From assembly GCA_030450335.1 (NCBI GenBank), contig JAKDIS010000018.1, positions 1 through 28,666 on the forward strand: a stretch of DNA of 28,666 nucleotides. Reading direction: 5' to 3'. A program made the position numbers and the translations under genes. The DNA comes from Corynebacterium sp. (GTDB lineage Bacteria > Actinomycetota > Actinomycetes > Mycobacteriales > Mycobacteriaceae). Below the pieces are notes generated by a model. That model was given only the letters and a program-made list of their open reading frames with translations. It was not told the origin of the DNA and did not search any database. The first letter of the stretch is position 1, and every line of letters starts with the position of its first letter. Positions 14,052 through 21,887 of the stretch are shown piece after piece.

Positions 14052-14537
14052 TCACTGCACGACGAGGCCGGTCGTGGAACCGCCCGTGGCACACTGCTCG
14101 GGAAGGCCGTCCAGGTCCTCGAGCTGCACCGGCACCGCCTCGACGCTGATCGGTTCGCCGACGTAGACGGTGTCCTGCCCCGGTGGGGTGACCGACGGGC
14201 GGCCCTGCTCGGTCACCGACTCCGTCCCGGCGGGGAAGACCACCGGCCGTGGAGCCTCGTCGGTGGACCCGTCGACGATCGCGAAGCAGGAGCCCTGCCC
14301 GGTGACGAGACGGCCGTCGATGCTCTCCGCTGTGCCCTCTGCGCCGTCTGCGCCGCCGTCGGAGGCGGACAGGGCGATCGGGCCGCGGCCGGAGGCCTCG
14401 ACAGAGAGGGCACTTGCCCCGGTGGCGGCTTCAGTGGTCGACTCGGTGGCTGGCCCGCCGTCCCCGCCGCAGGCGGTGAGGGGCAGCGTGACCAGGACGG
14501 CCAGCACGCCGACGGCGGTGGTGCGCGGAGACCTCAT
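14052..14537 (-). CDS. Putative lipoprotein downstream of nucleoside deoxyribosyltransferase
   Basis: A 161-aa exported lipoprotein. A short signal peptide (MRSPRTTAVGVLAVLVTLPL) ends in the lipobox LTAC, so Cys23 is the lipidated residue, followed by a Gly/Ser/Thr/Ala-rich linker to about residue 65. The folded part contains two Cys and a terminal TTGLVVQ; no family is recognised. Its ATG overlaps the stop of the deoxyribosyltransferase gene (ATGA), so the two are co-translated. The minus frame is open far upstream through the nucleoside hydrolase gene, but that extension is antisense noise. A surface binding role linked to nucleoside use is only a guess from context. Confidence 0.75.
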   Translation of the reverse strand: MRSPRTTAVGVLAVLVTLPLTACGGDGGPATESTTEAATGASALSVEASGRGPIALSASDGGADGAEGTAESIDGRLVTGQGSCFAIVDGSTDEAPRPVVFPAGTESVTEQGRPSVTPPGQDTVYVGEPISVEAVPVQLEDLDGLPEQCATGGSTTGLVVQ

Positions 14538-15061
14538 GCATCTCCGCGCAGGTCGGCGGCGACGGCGCGCACGGCGTCGGCGAAGCTGCCGGCGACGTTC
14601 GTGGCGGGCACCGCCATCATCAGGTTCACCGCGAAGCCGAAGTCCTCCACGAAGCGGCCCTCCGGGTCGGTGGGGCGCTCGCCGGGCGTGACCGGACCGT
14701 GGAAGCGCTCCACCCGTTCCACGGTGGTCGCCCCCTCGGAGTAGACGTACAGCTTCTTGCCCAGGGCGTGGGCGAACCCCAGCTCGAAGCAGGTGCCGGA
14801 GTCCGGTTCGGCGCCGCGGAAGTGGTTGACGTTGGCGATGACCGCGTCGGCGCCACGGATCTTGGTGACGTTCTTGTCGAAGATCCACGTCGCGTCCGGT
14901 TCTGCCGGTGCTGCAGTTTCGTCCAGTCCGGCGTCCAGCGGGGCGACGGGCGTCAGCCCGTTGTCGCGGCAGACCTGCTGCATGCGCGCGACCACGTCGG
15001 CGGCGTCCGGCAGGAACACCTCCGGTCCCGCCAGGTAGACCCTGTACTCCTGCGTGCTCAA
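14534..15061 (-). CDS. Nucleoside 2-deoxyribosyltransferase
   Basis: A 175-aa enzyme of the nucleoside 2-deoxyribosyltransferase family, which moves deoxyribose between bases or hydrolyses deoxynucleotides. The opening YRVYLAGPEVF (6-16) forms the nucleotide-binding strand and loop, and DSGTCFELGFAHALGKK carries the catalytic Glu at 93. FHGPVTPGERP and the C-terminal NLMMAV helix also fit. The start codon is TTG at 15061, supported by a strong AGGAGG four bases upstream; no in-frame ATG or GTG is better placed. The gene is transcribed away from the nucleoside hydrolase at 15117 and overlaps the following lipoprotein gene by four bases. The pair suggests salvage of nucleosides. Confidence 0.88.
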   Translation of the reverse strand: MSTQEYRVYLAGPEVFLPDAADVVARMQQVCRDNGLTPVAPLDAGLDETAAPAEPDATWIFDKNVTKIRGADAVIANVNHFRGAEPDSGTCFELGFAHALGKKLYVYSEGATTVERVERFHGPVTPGERPTDPEGRFVEDFGFAVNLMMAVPATNVAGSFADAVRAVAADLRGDA

Positions 15062-15096
15062 CTGTCCTCCTGTGTTCGGTGTCCTCCGGCCCGCCG

Positions 15097-15102
15097 ATGG
15101 TA
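15097..15102 (-). promoter_or_regulatory. Putative -10 element of deoxyribosyltransferase operon
   Basis: TACCAT on the minus strand would start a leader of about 28 nt that carries the AGGAGG site. It shares the TAGCTA palindrome at 15101-15106 with the opposing -10 element at 15105-15110. Confidence 0.5.
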
Positions 15103-15104
15103 GC

Positions 15105-15110
15105 TACACT
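15105..15110 (+). promoter_or_regulatory. -10 element for leaderless nucleoside hydrolase mRNA
   Basis: TACACT in GCTACACTGG ends six bases before the ATG at 15117, which lacks any Shine-Dalgarno sequence. Confidence 0.6.
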
Positions 15111-15116
15111 GGCCCG

Positions 15117-16097
15117 ATGATCGCGAACCCCGTGTACCTGGACTGTGACACCGGCATCGACGACGCCCTCGCCCTGGGCTACCTGCTCACCGGCCCCACC
15201 GACCTGGTTGACCTGGTCGGCGTGGGGACGGTGCACGGCAACGTCAGCGCCGCCGGTGGTGCCGAGAACACCCGCCGCCTGCTTGCCCTGGCAGGACGCG
15301 ACGTGCCCGTCGCGACCGGTGCGTCCGACCCGTTGGTCGGCGCCTTCGCCGGCGGCGCGGTGGAGGTGCACGGCACCGACGGGGTGGGGGAGGTGCGCGA
15401 GCGGCTGCTGCCGCCGGTCAGAGAGCAGGACGCCGCCACGCAGGACGCCGCCGACCTGCTGATCGACCTGTCGCACCGCCACGCCGGACGCCTGCACGTG
15501 CTGGCGATCGGGCCGCTGACGAACCTCGCCGTGGCACTGGAGCGCGACCCCACGCTGGTCGACCGCGTCGCCCACGTCACGGTGATGGGTGGTGCGGCGA
15601 TGGTCGCCGGCAACATCGGCCCGGTGACCGAGGCGAACATCGGGCACGACCCGGAGGCCGCCCAGGTGGTCGTCACCGCCGGGTGGCAGGTCACCCTGGT
15701 GCCGCTGGACACCACGATGGAGAACACCTTCGAGGCGTCCGACATCGCCGCGCTGCAGGCGTCCGACGTGCCCTTCGTCGCCGCGGTGGGGGAGATGCTG
15801 GACTACTACTCCGACTTCTACCGCGACATCTACGGGCGTCGGTGCTGTGCGCTGCACGACCCGTTGGCCGCGGCCGTCGCCCTCGGCGAGGTGGAGCTGC
15901 TGCGCGCGCCGAAGGTGCCCGTCGTCGTCGACACCACCGACGGGCCGGGGCGTGGGCAGACCGTCTGCGACCTGCGGCACCAGCGCCCCGCGGCAGGACG
16001 CCACGACGTGGACGTCGACGGCGCGACCGTGCGCGTCGTGATGCGCTGCGCCGACGGTTTCGCCGACCTGCTGCGCACCCGGTTGCTGGAGATGTGA
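15117..16097 (+). CDS. Inosine/uridine-preferring nucleoside hydrolase
   Basis: A 326-aa nucleosidase that splits ribonucleosides into base and ribose. The calcium- and ribose-binding motif DCDTGIDDALA is at 9-19 (family form DTDxGxDDA). VMGGAAMVAGNI, NIGHDPEAA and HDPLAAAVAL supply further ribose and metal ligands. Length matches the family. The ATG at 15117 was chosen over an in-frame upstream codon at 15054 because the N-terminal motif then lies at the usual distance and a -10 hexamer ends six bases upstream. It diverges from the nucleoside deoxyribosyltransferase and converges with the ABC permease gene, 13 bp away. Confidence 0.92.
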   Translation: MIANPVYLDCDTGIDDALALGYLLTGPTDLVDLVGVGTVHGNVSAAGGAENTRRLLALAGRDVPVATGASDPLVGAFAGGAVEVHGTDGVGEVRERLLPPVREQDAATQDAADLLIDLSHRHAGRLHVLAIGPLTNLAVALERDPTLVDRVAHVTVMGGAAMVAGNIGPVTEANIGHDPEAAQVVVTAGWQVTLVPLDTTMENTFEASDIAALQASDVPFVAAVGEMLDYYSDFYRDIYGRRCCALHDPLAAAVALGEVELLRAPKVPVVVDTTDGPGRGQTVCDLRHQRPAAGRHDVDVDGATVRVVMRCADGFADLLRTRLLEM

Positions 16098-16110
16098 CGC
16101 GGCGGTTCGC

Positions 16111-17697
16111 TCACACGCCCCAGCGTCGGCGGGCCGCACCCTCCAGCAGCGAGGCGAGCCCGTAGAGCACCAGCGCGCTGACCGTCACCACCGTCACCGA
16201 CGCCCACACCACGTCGGTGTCCGCACTGCCCACCGCGGTGATCACCGTGTTGCCGATGCCCACACCGGTGGCCAGCCACTCCGCCAGCAACGCACCCGAC
16301 AGCGCGCCGGGGATCGCGATGCGCACCGCGGCGAAGATCGCCGGCAGGCACGCCGGCACCCGTACCGTGACCAGCTCGCGGGTACGTCCGGCACCGTAGG
16401 TGCGCACCAGGTCCACCAACGCCGGCGGCACGTTCTTCAACGCCGAACCGATGTTGACCAGGGCGGGGAAGAAAACGATGATCGCGCCCATCACCGCCAC
16501 CGTGAGCTGCCCACGGCCGATGACGATGATCAGCACCGGGGCGATCGCCACCAACGGCACCGACTGGAAGAACAACGCCAGGGGCATCAGCGCACGCTCC
16601 AGGGTGGGTGCCACCAGGAACAGCGAGGCCACCAGGACCGCGGCGACGAGGCCCAGCACGAAACCCGTCGCCGTGTCGAGCAGCGTGCGCCACAGGTCCG
16701 GCAGCAGGGTGACGAGGTGGTTCGTGCCGTCCGTGTTGTCGGCCAGGTAGGAGACGACCTGCGCCGGGGTGCGTCCCACGAAGGGGGAGATGCCGAGGAG
16801 CCGCAGGCCCAGCGTCCACACCACCACGATGACCACCAGGGAGACCACGACCTCCACCGCGACGGCGGTGGGGGAGCGCCGGCCACGCTCCGGGGCGGCC
16901 GTCGACACCTCCGCCGACCCCCAGCCCAACGTGGTGACCAGCCGGGCCAGCAGGGCCATCACCGCGAACCACGCGCCGGCCAGCACGGCGGCGGCCAACG
17001 CCAACGCCCACGTGCGTGAGACGTCCGACGACTGCTGGGCGTTCAGCAACGCCGGACCCAGACCACGGTCCACCCCGCCGACGTACTCGCCGAGGATCGC
17101 GCCGAGCACCGAGATCGGCGCGGCGACCTTCAGCGCCGTGAGGAACGACGGAACCGCCGCGATGAGCTGCACCTTCACCAGCCGTGTCCAGCGAGAACCG
17201 CCGTAGACGTCCACCAGGTCCAGGGAGCGACGGTCCGCGGCGTCCAGCCCCAGCAACGTGCCGACGACGGTGGTGAAGAAGATCGCCAACGCCGACAGCA
17301 GCACCGCCGTCGCCGACGGGTCACCGCTCGACGGCGCACCGACCATGAGGTAGATGACCGGGCCGACGGCGATGATCGGCAGCGAGTAGGTGATCACCGC
17401 GACCTGCATCACGATGCCGCGCAGCCGCGGCACCAGCAGGGCCAGCACCGACACCGCCACCGCCAGGCCCACGCCCAGCAGGTAGCCCTGCCCGGCCTCC
17501 ATGGCGGTGACCTTCAGGTTGACCCAGTAGAAGTTCAGGCCGTCGTCGGCGATGCGGGCCACGATGTCGCCGGGGGTGGGGATCGTGCCCAGGGGGCGCA
17601 GCACCGTGGCGGCCAGCAGCCACCACAGTGCGAGCGCGCCGAGGAGCACGGCGGGCACGGACAGCACAGACAGCGTTCGTCTCGCCTGCCGCGACAT
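16111..17697 (-). CDS. ABC transporter permease with two fused transmembrane domains (NitT/TauT/THI5 type)
   Basis: A 528-aa permease made of two binding-protein-dependent transport domains in one chain. The first spans about 60-255 with its ATPase-contact loop at GAILGEYVGGVDRGLG (199-214). The second spans about 330-520 with the corresponding GALLAEWLATGVGIGN (468-483). A polar linker with APERGRRSPTA (268-278) joins them. Most relatives (SsuC, TauC, ThiX) are single-domain proteins that dimerise, so this gene encodes both halves of the channel. Its ATG overlaps the ATPase stop by one base (TGATG). The fused halves are not closely alike, so it is not a recent internal duplication. It takes up the ligand delivered by the lipoprotein encoded at 18458-19546. 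Confidence 0.9.
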   Translation of the reverse strand: MSRQARRTLSVLSVPAVLLGALALWWLLAATVLRPLGTIPTPGDIVARIADDGLNFYWVNLKVTAMEAGQGYLLGVGLAVAVSVLALLVPRLRGIVMQVAVITYSLPIIAVGPVIYLMVGAPSSGDPSATAVLLSALAIFFTTVVGTLLGLDAADRRSLDLVDVYGGSRWTRLVKVQLIAAVPSFLTALKVAAPISVLGAILGEYVGGVDRGLGPALLNAQQSSDVSRTWALALAAAVLAGAWFAVMALLARLVTTLGWGSAEVSTAAPERGRRSPTAVAVEVVVSLVVIVVVWTLGLRLLGISPFVGRTPAQVVSYLADNTDGTNHLVTLLPDLWRTLLDTATGFVLGLVAAVLVASLFLVAPTLERALMPLALFFQSVPLVAIAPVLIIVIGRGQLTVAVMGAIIVFFPALVNIGSALKNVPPALVDLVRTYGAGRTRELVTVRVPACLPAIFAAVRIAIPGALSGALLAEWLATGVGIGNTVITAVGSADTDVVWASVTVVTVSALVLYGLASLLEGAARRRWGV

Positions 17698-18461
17698 CAG
17701 GCGTCCTCGAAGGAGAACAGCAGGTCGGACACGTGGTCGACGATGGCGTGGAACTCCGGGGTACGCATCATCTCCGGGGTGCGCGGACGCGGCAGGTCGA
17801 CCTCCACGACCTCGCGCACCGCGCCGGGCCGAGCACTCATCACCGCGATGGAGTCCGCCAGGAACACCGCCTCGGAGATGCCGTGGGTGACCAGCAGCGT
17901 AGTGGACGGGTTCTCCGTCCAGATGCGCTGCAGCTCCAGGTTCATCCGCTGGCGCGTCATGTCGTCCAGCGCACCGAAGGGCTCGTCCAGCAGCAGGACG
18001 GACGGGTCGGCGGCCAGGGCACGCGCGATGGAGACACGCTGGCGCATGCCGCCGGACAGCTGCCCGGGCTTCGCCCCCTCGAACCCCTCCAGGCGCACGA
18101 GCTTCACCAGCTCGGCGAGGGTGTCGTCCGGCAGGGGGTTGCGGGCGATCTCCCGCGGCAGGCGGATGTTCGATTCCACCGAACGCCACGGCAGCAGCGC
18201 GGCGTCCTGGAAGGCGATGCCGAGCTCGTGGCGGCTACGCAGCTCCTTCGGCGTGAGGTCGTGCACCGTCGCGGTGCCGGCGGTGGGTTCCTCCAGACCC
18301 GCCAGGATGCGCAGGACCGTGGACTTGCCGCAGCCCGACGGGCCGACGAGCGCCAGGAAACTGCCGCGCGGGACGTCCAGGCTCACGTGGTCCAGGGCGG
18401 TCACGCCACCGGGGAAGGTCTTGGTGAGGTCGTCGAGGCGGATACCGGTGCCGGTGCTCAT
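17697..18461 (-). CDS. ABC transporter ATP-binding protein (NitT/TauT/THI5 type)
   Basis: A 254-aa ATPase. Walker [10 protein letters not shown] is at 40-48, the Q-loop Gln85 in [11 protein letters not shown], the signature LSGGMRQR at 135-142, Walker [13 protein letters not shown] at 155-166 and the switch His in [14 protein letters not shown]. The LLPW and GALDDMTR wording is typical of SsuB/TauB/ThiZ subunits. The ATG overlaps the stop of the binding-protein gene by four bases and the stop overlaps the permease start by one, so the three genes are one operon and one importer. Confidence 0.93.
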   Translation of the reverse strand: MSTGTGIRLDDLTKTFPGGVTALDHVSLDVPRGSFLALVGPSGCGKSTVLRILAGLEEPTAGTATVHDLTPKELRSRHELGIAFQDAALLPWRSVESNIRLPREIARNPLPDDTLAELVKLVRLEGFEGAKPGQLSGGMRQRVSIARALAADPSVLLLDEPFGALDDMTRQRMNLELQRIWTENPSTTLLVTHGISEAVFLADSIAVMSARPGAVREVVEVDLPRPRTPEMMRTPEFHAIVDHVSDLLFSFEDA

Positions 18462-19546
18462 GGTGCGTCCTTCGTGTCGGTGGGGAGGGGTTCGGCCAGT
18501 TCGGGGTGCTCTTCGTAGACCTCGTCGAGCAGGCTCATGTCGAAGAGTTCCTCGCGGGAGACGTCGATGCCGGCGAGACGCAGCGCCGCCACATTCTCGT
18601 CCATCGCCTCGTCGGTGAGCCGGAAGAGCTGGTTCGGCAGGGTGTGGTCGTTGACGATGTACTCCGTCTGCGCCTCCGCCTGCAGCAGCTCCTTCTCCGG
18701 GTCGAGGCCGAGGTCCGCACCGTAGACGTCCGTGGACAGCTCCGCCCCGCGCGCCGGGTCGGTGACGGCGTCGCGCCAGCCGCGGATCGAGGCGACGAGG
18801 AAGTCCTTGAGGTTCTCCCGGTTGTCCTCGATGCTCTCCCGCGACACCGCGTAGGACGCCCCGGCGAAGGGCATCCCGTGGTAGGCCAGCGGCAGGGAGA
18901 CCACGTCGTGGCCGGCGCGCTGCAGGTCGATGAGCTGGTTCGCGGCGAGTCCGTGGAAGCCGTCGACCTCGCCGCTGGTGAGTACGGCGGTCTCCCCGGC
19001 GGGGACGAAGGTGATGGTGGACGGGTCGACGTCGTTGGCCCGGGCCAGGCCCTCCACCATCGATTGTGCGGTGCCCGGGGTGACGGCGATGCGGGCGCCC
19101 TCCAGGTCGGCGGGGGTGCGGATGGCGTCGGGGCCGTCCATGGAGAGGATGGTGAAGGCGTTGACGCTGTAGATCGCCCCGATGATGGTGATCGGCATGC
19201 CCTCTTCGGCGATGGCGTTGGCGGTGCCCAGGGCCATGGAGCCGGCGACGGTGGCGTGGCCGGTGGCGGCGGACTGCTCCACGGCGGTGGGCCCGGCGAT
19301 GAGGTCGACCTTGGAGAAGCCGGCGTCCTCGTAGTAGCCGTCGTGGTCGGCGATGTACTCCCCGGCGTTCTGCGAGTTCTTCACGAAGGCGAGCTGGATG
19401 CGCAGGGCGTCGTCGTCGAGTCCGCGGAGGGCGCAGCCGCCGAGGCTGAGGGCGGTGACGGTGAGCAGGGCGGTGAGGACCGTCCCGGCGCCGCGGCGTC
19501 TGGAGGTGTGCCGGGCGGCGCCCGGTGGTGTCAGGCTGAACGTCAT
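18458..19546 (-). CDS. ABC transporter substrate-binding lipoprotein, NMT1/THI5-like
   Basis: A 362-aa lipoprotein. The signal peptide has an Arg-rich start and the lipobox LGGC with Cys38. The mature domain begins [24 protein letters not shown] wording (key: KNSQNAGEY, then GYYEDAGF), matching the start of NMT1/THI5-like periplasmic binding folds that include ThiY (pyrimidine), SsuA and Tau[20 protein letters not shown] and [15 protein letters not shown] are the usual ligand-proximal loops. Ligand is uncertain: the N-x-x-x-x-G-x-Y pattern fits ThiY-like pyrimidine-precursor binders somewhat better than sulfonate binders, and nucleoside-salvage genes lie next door, but no TPP riboswitch is visible. 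TAGAGT eight bases before the ATG indicates a leaderless message and decides the start. Confidence 0.88.
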   Translation of the reverse strand: MTFSLTPPGAARHTSRRRGAGTVLTALLTVTALSLGGCALRGLDDDALRIQLAFVKNSQNAGEYIADHDGYYEDAGFSKVDLIAGPTAVEQSAATGHATVAGSMALGTANAIAEEGMPITIIGAIYSVNAFTILSMDGPDAIRTPADLEGARIAVTPGTAQSMVEGLARANDVDPSTITFVPAGETAVLTSGEVDGFHGLAANQLIDLQRAGHDVVSLPLAYHGMPFAGASYAVSRESIEDNRENLKDFLVASIRGWRDAVTDPARGAELSTDVYGADLGLDPEKELLQAEAQTEYIVNDHTLPNQLFRLTDEAMDENVAALRLAGIDVSREELFDMSLLDEVYEEHPELAEPLPTDTKDAP

Positions 19547-19554
19547 GGGCGTCA

Positions 19555-19560
19555 ACTCTA
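19555..19560 (-). promoter_or_regulatory. -10 element for leaderless ABC importer mRNA
   Basis: On the minus strand TAGAGT is followed by eight bases and the ATG at 19546; there is no Shine-Dalgarno sequence. Confidence 0.55.
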
Positions 19561-19599
19561 CGGTGCGGTGGTGTCGACGGCAGTGCGTGGGAAGGCCGG

Positions 19600-19623
19600 A
19601 CGGCGAAGTGCCCGTTTCGCCGT
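19600..19623 (-). terminator. Hairpin between HAD phosphatase and ABC importer genes
   Basis: ACGGCGAA (19600-19607) and TTCGCCGT (19616-19623) are perfect eight-base arms around eight bases. It lies 46 bp beyond the HAD stop on the minus strand, so it could terminate that transcript; it lacks a T-tract. Confidence 0.45.
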
Positions 19624-19669
19624 TCATTCCGGACATGCACCGTTGCTCGTCGGCAGCCGGTCCCGGCAG

Positions 19670-20521
19670 CTACCCCAGCAGCCGGCGCAGCACCTGCACC
19701 ACGCCGTCCTCGGTGTTCGCCGGCGCCACGTAGTTCGCCGCGGCGGTGATGCCGGGGTGGGCGTTGGCCATGGCGAAGGACAGGTCGCCCTCGCCGACCA
19801 TCTCCAGGTCGTTGAGGTAGTCGCCGAAGACCGCGGTGTCCGCCCGCGAGATCCCCAGCTCCTCCTGCAGGTCGTGCAGCGCGGAGCCCTTGTTCGCCTC
19901 CGGCAGCATGATGTCGATCCAGTTCGCCCCGGAGATCACCACGGCGTTGTCCGCCTCGACCTGGCTGGCCAGCGCGCCCTCGCCGGTGAAGAGCACCGGG
20001 GCGGCGTCCTCCGCGGAGCCGAAGGCGAAGACCGCGACCTTGACCACGGGGCCCTGCACCGTGGTCAGGTCCTCGACCTGCTTCAGGGAGTGGTAGTACT
20101 TCGCGGCCTCGTCGAGGAACTCGCGGTCGGTGCTCTCCACGTAGGCGACCTCCGGGGTGCACACGACCAGGCCCAGACGCCGGTCCGTCCCGCGCACTGC
20201 GGCGATGCACTGCTGCACCGTGTCGCCGGACAGGGGAGAGGTGGCGACGACCTCACCGTCGTGCACGACCACGGTGCCGTTCTCGGCGAGGTAGGTGCGG
20301 ATGCCGCGGTCGCCGAACATGTCGTGCAGGGTGGCGTACTGGCGTCCGGACGCGGGCACCACCACGATGTCGCGCTGCTGCATCACCGGCAGCAGGTCCC
20401 AAAATGCCTCGGGGACGGTGCCGTCCTCGCGCAGCAGGGTGCCGTCCATGTCGAGGACGACGAGGCGGAGGTCGGGGGTCGCGGCGAGTTCGGTCCAGGG
20501 GCGCGTGGTGGTGTCGGTCAT
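19670..20521 (-). CDS. HAD-superfamily hydrolase, Cof/IIB subfamily
   Basis: A 283-aa sugar-phosphate-type phosphatase of the Cof subfamily. Motif I is VLDMDGTLL (22-30) with nucleophile Asp24 and acid Asp26; motif II is VPASGRQ, motif III Lys lies in EANKGSAL, and motif IV is [10 protein letters not shown]. The IIB cap sits between motifs II and III. Substrates of this group are small phosphorylated metabolites such as sugar phosphates or flavin/pyridoxal phosphates; none can be chosen here. MTDTTTRPW was taken as start. The minus-strand hexamer AACCAT seven bases upstream would allow leaderless expression, and it lies inside the 15-bp direct repeat at 20528-20542. Confidence 0.88.
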   Translation of the reverse strand: MTDTTTRPWTELAATPDLRLVVLDMDGTLLREDGTVPEAFWDLLPVMQQRDIVVVPASGRQYATLHDMFGDRGIRTYLAENGTVVVHDGEVVATSPLSGDTVQQCIAAVRGTDRRLGLVVCTPEVAYVESTDREFLDEAAKYYHSLKQVEDLTTVQGPVVKVAVFAFGSAEDAAPVLFTGEGALASQVEADNAVVISGANWIDIMLPEANKGSALHDLQEELGISRADTAVFGDYLNDLEMVGEGDLSFAMANAHPGITAAANYVAPANTEDGVVQVLRRLLG

Positions 20522-20527
20522 GGGCAC

Positions 20528-20542
20528 CATGGTTTCACATGA
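20528..20542. repeat. 15-bp direct repeat, left copy, flanking the RhuM fragment
   Basis: CATGGTTTCACATGA occurs here and again at 20852-20866, 324 bp apart. The two copies enclose the RhuM-like remnant exactly, as expected of a target-site or attachment-site duplication or a recombination scar. Confidence 0.7.
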
Positions 20543-20825
20543 CCCCTGCGCACCGGGCACAGCAGGTGCCCGCAATCAGTGGCAGGATCCTTCTGTGATC
20601 CGCAGGGAGGGCGTCACGGACCCGGTAACCGACGGCGAGGATGGCATCCAGGTTGTAGTGGGTGACGTCCCGGCGGATGGTCCGGTCGCCCTCAGATCGA
20701 ACTGTTTGGAGTTTTCTAACAGTTCGATCACTGGTCAGCGACACTTTCTCGAGGATGTTCTTGAAGTGAGCGCTGATCGTAGGAACGCTCACCCCGAACA
20801 TTTGGGCAACCTGCGCCTGGGTCAT
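20535..20825 (-). pseudogene. Truncated RhuM-family (virulence protein RhuM-like) fragment
   Basis: The 96-residue frame MTQAQVAQMFGVSVPTISAH matches the N-terminal part of RhuM-family proteins, which are about 300 aa long. Reading further back the frame gives ETVW just before the Met, also as in the family, up to a TGA at about 20858. Downstream, KLQTVRSEGDRTIRR and HYNLDAILAVGYRVR keep the family pattern, then similarity stops at about residue 71 and the frame runs into unrelated sequence (CCARCAGVM). No ribosome-binding site is visible. Full-length RhuM proteins are found on genomic islands and as companions of toxin or restriction loci. This piece is bounded by 15-bp direct repeats and is most likely a dead insertion remnant. 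Confidence 0.75.
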
Positions 20826-20851
20826 CCAGACCGTCTCGCCGACGCCGACCG

Positions 20852-20866
20852 CATGGTTTCACATGA
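20852..20866. repeat. 15-bp direct repeat, right copy
   Basis: This is the second copy of CATGGTTTCACATGA, identical over 15 bases to 20528-20542. It continues into AAACA, so only this copy forms the parS-like palindrome at 20856-20869. Confidence 0.7.
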
Positions 20867-20869
20867 AAC
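20856..20869. other. parS-like near-palindrome
   Basis: GTTTCACATGAAAC differs from the core of the bacterial ParB-binding site parS (GTTTCACGTGAAAC) by one base, G to A at position 8. The gene order at the right end of the window suggests oriC is near, where parS sites cluster. The central change breaks the perfect symmetry, so binding may be weak or absent. Confidence 0.4.
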
Positions 20870-20890
20870 ATCGCCGCGCGGCCACGCACC

Positions 20891-21820
20891 TCACAGCTGA
20901 TCCGGGGTCTCCGGCGACTCCCGCCGCGCCGCGGCGCCCAGTGCGGTACGGAACACTCGCACCCCGGGATGGTCGGCGTAGCCTTCGCGCACCGCGGTGA
21001 AGAGCTGGCGGTGCGGCGAGCCGGGCATCGCCAACGCCTGGGTGTGGTCCAGGTGCGGGCCGGCCAGCATCGCCGGGATCACCGTGACCCCGTGCCCGGT
21101 GCGCGCCATGTGCGCGCGCAGGATCGGGTCGGCGGTCTCACACTTCACCCGCGGTTCCACCCCGGCTTCGCGTAGGACGGTCCGCTCCCAGCGTCCCTGC
21201 GGCATCGTCGCCGGCTCCAGGATCCACGGGTATTCGGCGAGGTCCGCCAGTCCGTCCAGCTCCTCGGCGGGCACGGCCCACCGGCCGGTGGTGGGCAGGA
21301 CCAGCAGCATCGGGTCGGCGAAGAGTTCTTCGCGGTGCAGGCCGGGGCGCACCGGTTCGGGCTGGCCGGGGAACTCGTCGTCGATGACCACGTCGTAGGA
21401 GTGCGCCGCCAGGCCCTCGAAGGCCTCGGCGACCTCCCGGTGGTAGACCTCCACGTTCAGCGCGGGATGACGCTTCTCCAGCATGGTCAGTGCCGTCGGC
21501 AGGATCGTGGCCAGCGCGGACTGGAAACTTGTGACACGTAGCGTGCCCTCTGCCCCCGGGCGTGCGGACGCCAGTTCCGCCTCCGCGGAGTCCAGGATCG
21601 TGAGCACCTCTTCGGTGCGCGCCACGAGACGCAACGCCGCGCCGGTGAGCCGGACGCCGCGTCCCACGGTCTCCAGCAGCGGCACCCCGGCCTCGCGTTC
21701 CAGCTGACTGAGCTGGTGCGAGACCGCGGACGGCGAGTAGTGCATCTCGCGGGCCACCGCGGCCAGGGTGCCGCGCTGGTGCACCTCGCGCAGCAGGGTC
21801 AGTCGTTGAATGTTGAGCAC
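20891..21820 (-). CDS. LysR family transcriptional regulator
   Basis: A 309-aa regulator. The N-terminal winged helix-turn-helix is complete: RLTLLREVHQRGTLAAVARE, then SPSAVSHQLSQLEREAG and the wing GRGVRLTGAA (through about residue 65). The remaining 240 residues form the LysR effector-binding domain, starting GTLRVTSFQSALATILP. The start is a GTG at 21820, with GATAAT ending eight bases before it, so a leaderless message is likely. It diverges from an EamA-family exporter gene 67 bp away, and the imperfect palindrome at 21831-21852 between them is the likely operator. This arrangement is the usual one for amino-acid or metabolite exporters controlled by their own LysR protein. Confidence 0.93.
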   Translation of the reverse strand: MLNIQRLTLLREVHQRGTLAAVAREMHYSPSAVSHQLSQLEREAGVPLLETVGRGVRLTGAALRLVARTEEVLTILDSAEAELASARPGAEGTLRVTSFQSALATILPTALTMLEKRHPALNVEVYHREVAEAFEGLAAHSYDVVIDDEFPGQPEPVRPGLHREELFADPMLLVLPTTGRWAVPAEELDGLADLAEYPWILEPATMPQGRWERTVLREAGVEPRVKCETADPILRAHMARTGHGVTVIPAMLAGPHLDHTQALAMPGSPHRQLFTAVREGYADHPGVRVFRTALGAAARRESPETPDQL

Positions 21821-21830
21821 AATTCACCAT

Positions 21831-21852
21831 TATCGTTCAGATACCTGAGATA
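21831..21852. promoter_or_regulatory. Candidate LysR operator (imperfect palindrome)
   Basis: The half-sites TATC-GT-TCAG and CTGA-GATA flank ATAC, giving a dyad in the 67-bp gap between the divergent LysR and EamA genes. It overlaps the LysR gene's -10 hexamer at 21829-21834, fitting autorepression. Confidence 0.5.
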
Positions 21853-21874
21853 GACGAACCATTGGTGCGGGCCC

Positions 21875-21880
21875 CACAAT
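21875..21880 (+). promoter_or_regulatory. Putative -10 element for leaderless EamA mRNA
   Basis: CACAAT ends seven bases before the ATG at 21888. This favours MSITRSS as the start over the in-frame ATG at 21879, which would lie inside the hexamer. Confidence 0.5.
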
Positions 21881-21887
21881 GAGAGCC

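Noticed and set aside
13847..14149. A 100-codon plus-strand frame in the gap left of the lipoprotein gene
   Set aside because: It overlaps two minus-strand gene ends, has no start signal and no recognisable composition or family.
14538..16139. Long upstream extension of the lipoprotein frame on the minus strand
   Set aside because: The lipoprotein signal peptide starts at 14537 and the extension is antisense to the nucleoside hydrolase.
19547..19669. TPP riboswitch upstream of the THI5-like importer
   Set aside because: No CTGAGA or ACCTGATC-type conserved elements are present and the gene appears leaderless; only a simple hairpin at 19600-19623 was found.
18462..20210. Long upstream extension of the ATPase frame on the minus strand
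   Set aside because: It runs out of frame through the binding-protein and HAD genes; the Walker A motif lies at the normal distance from the ATG at 18461.
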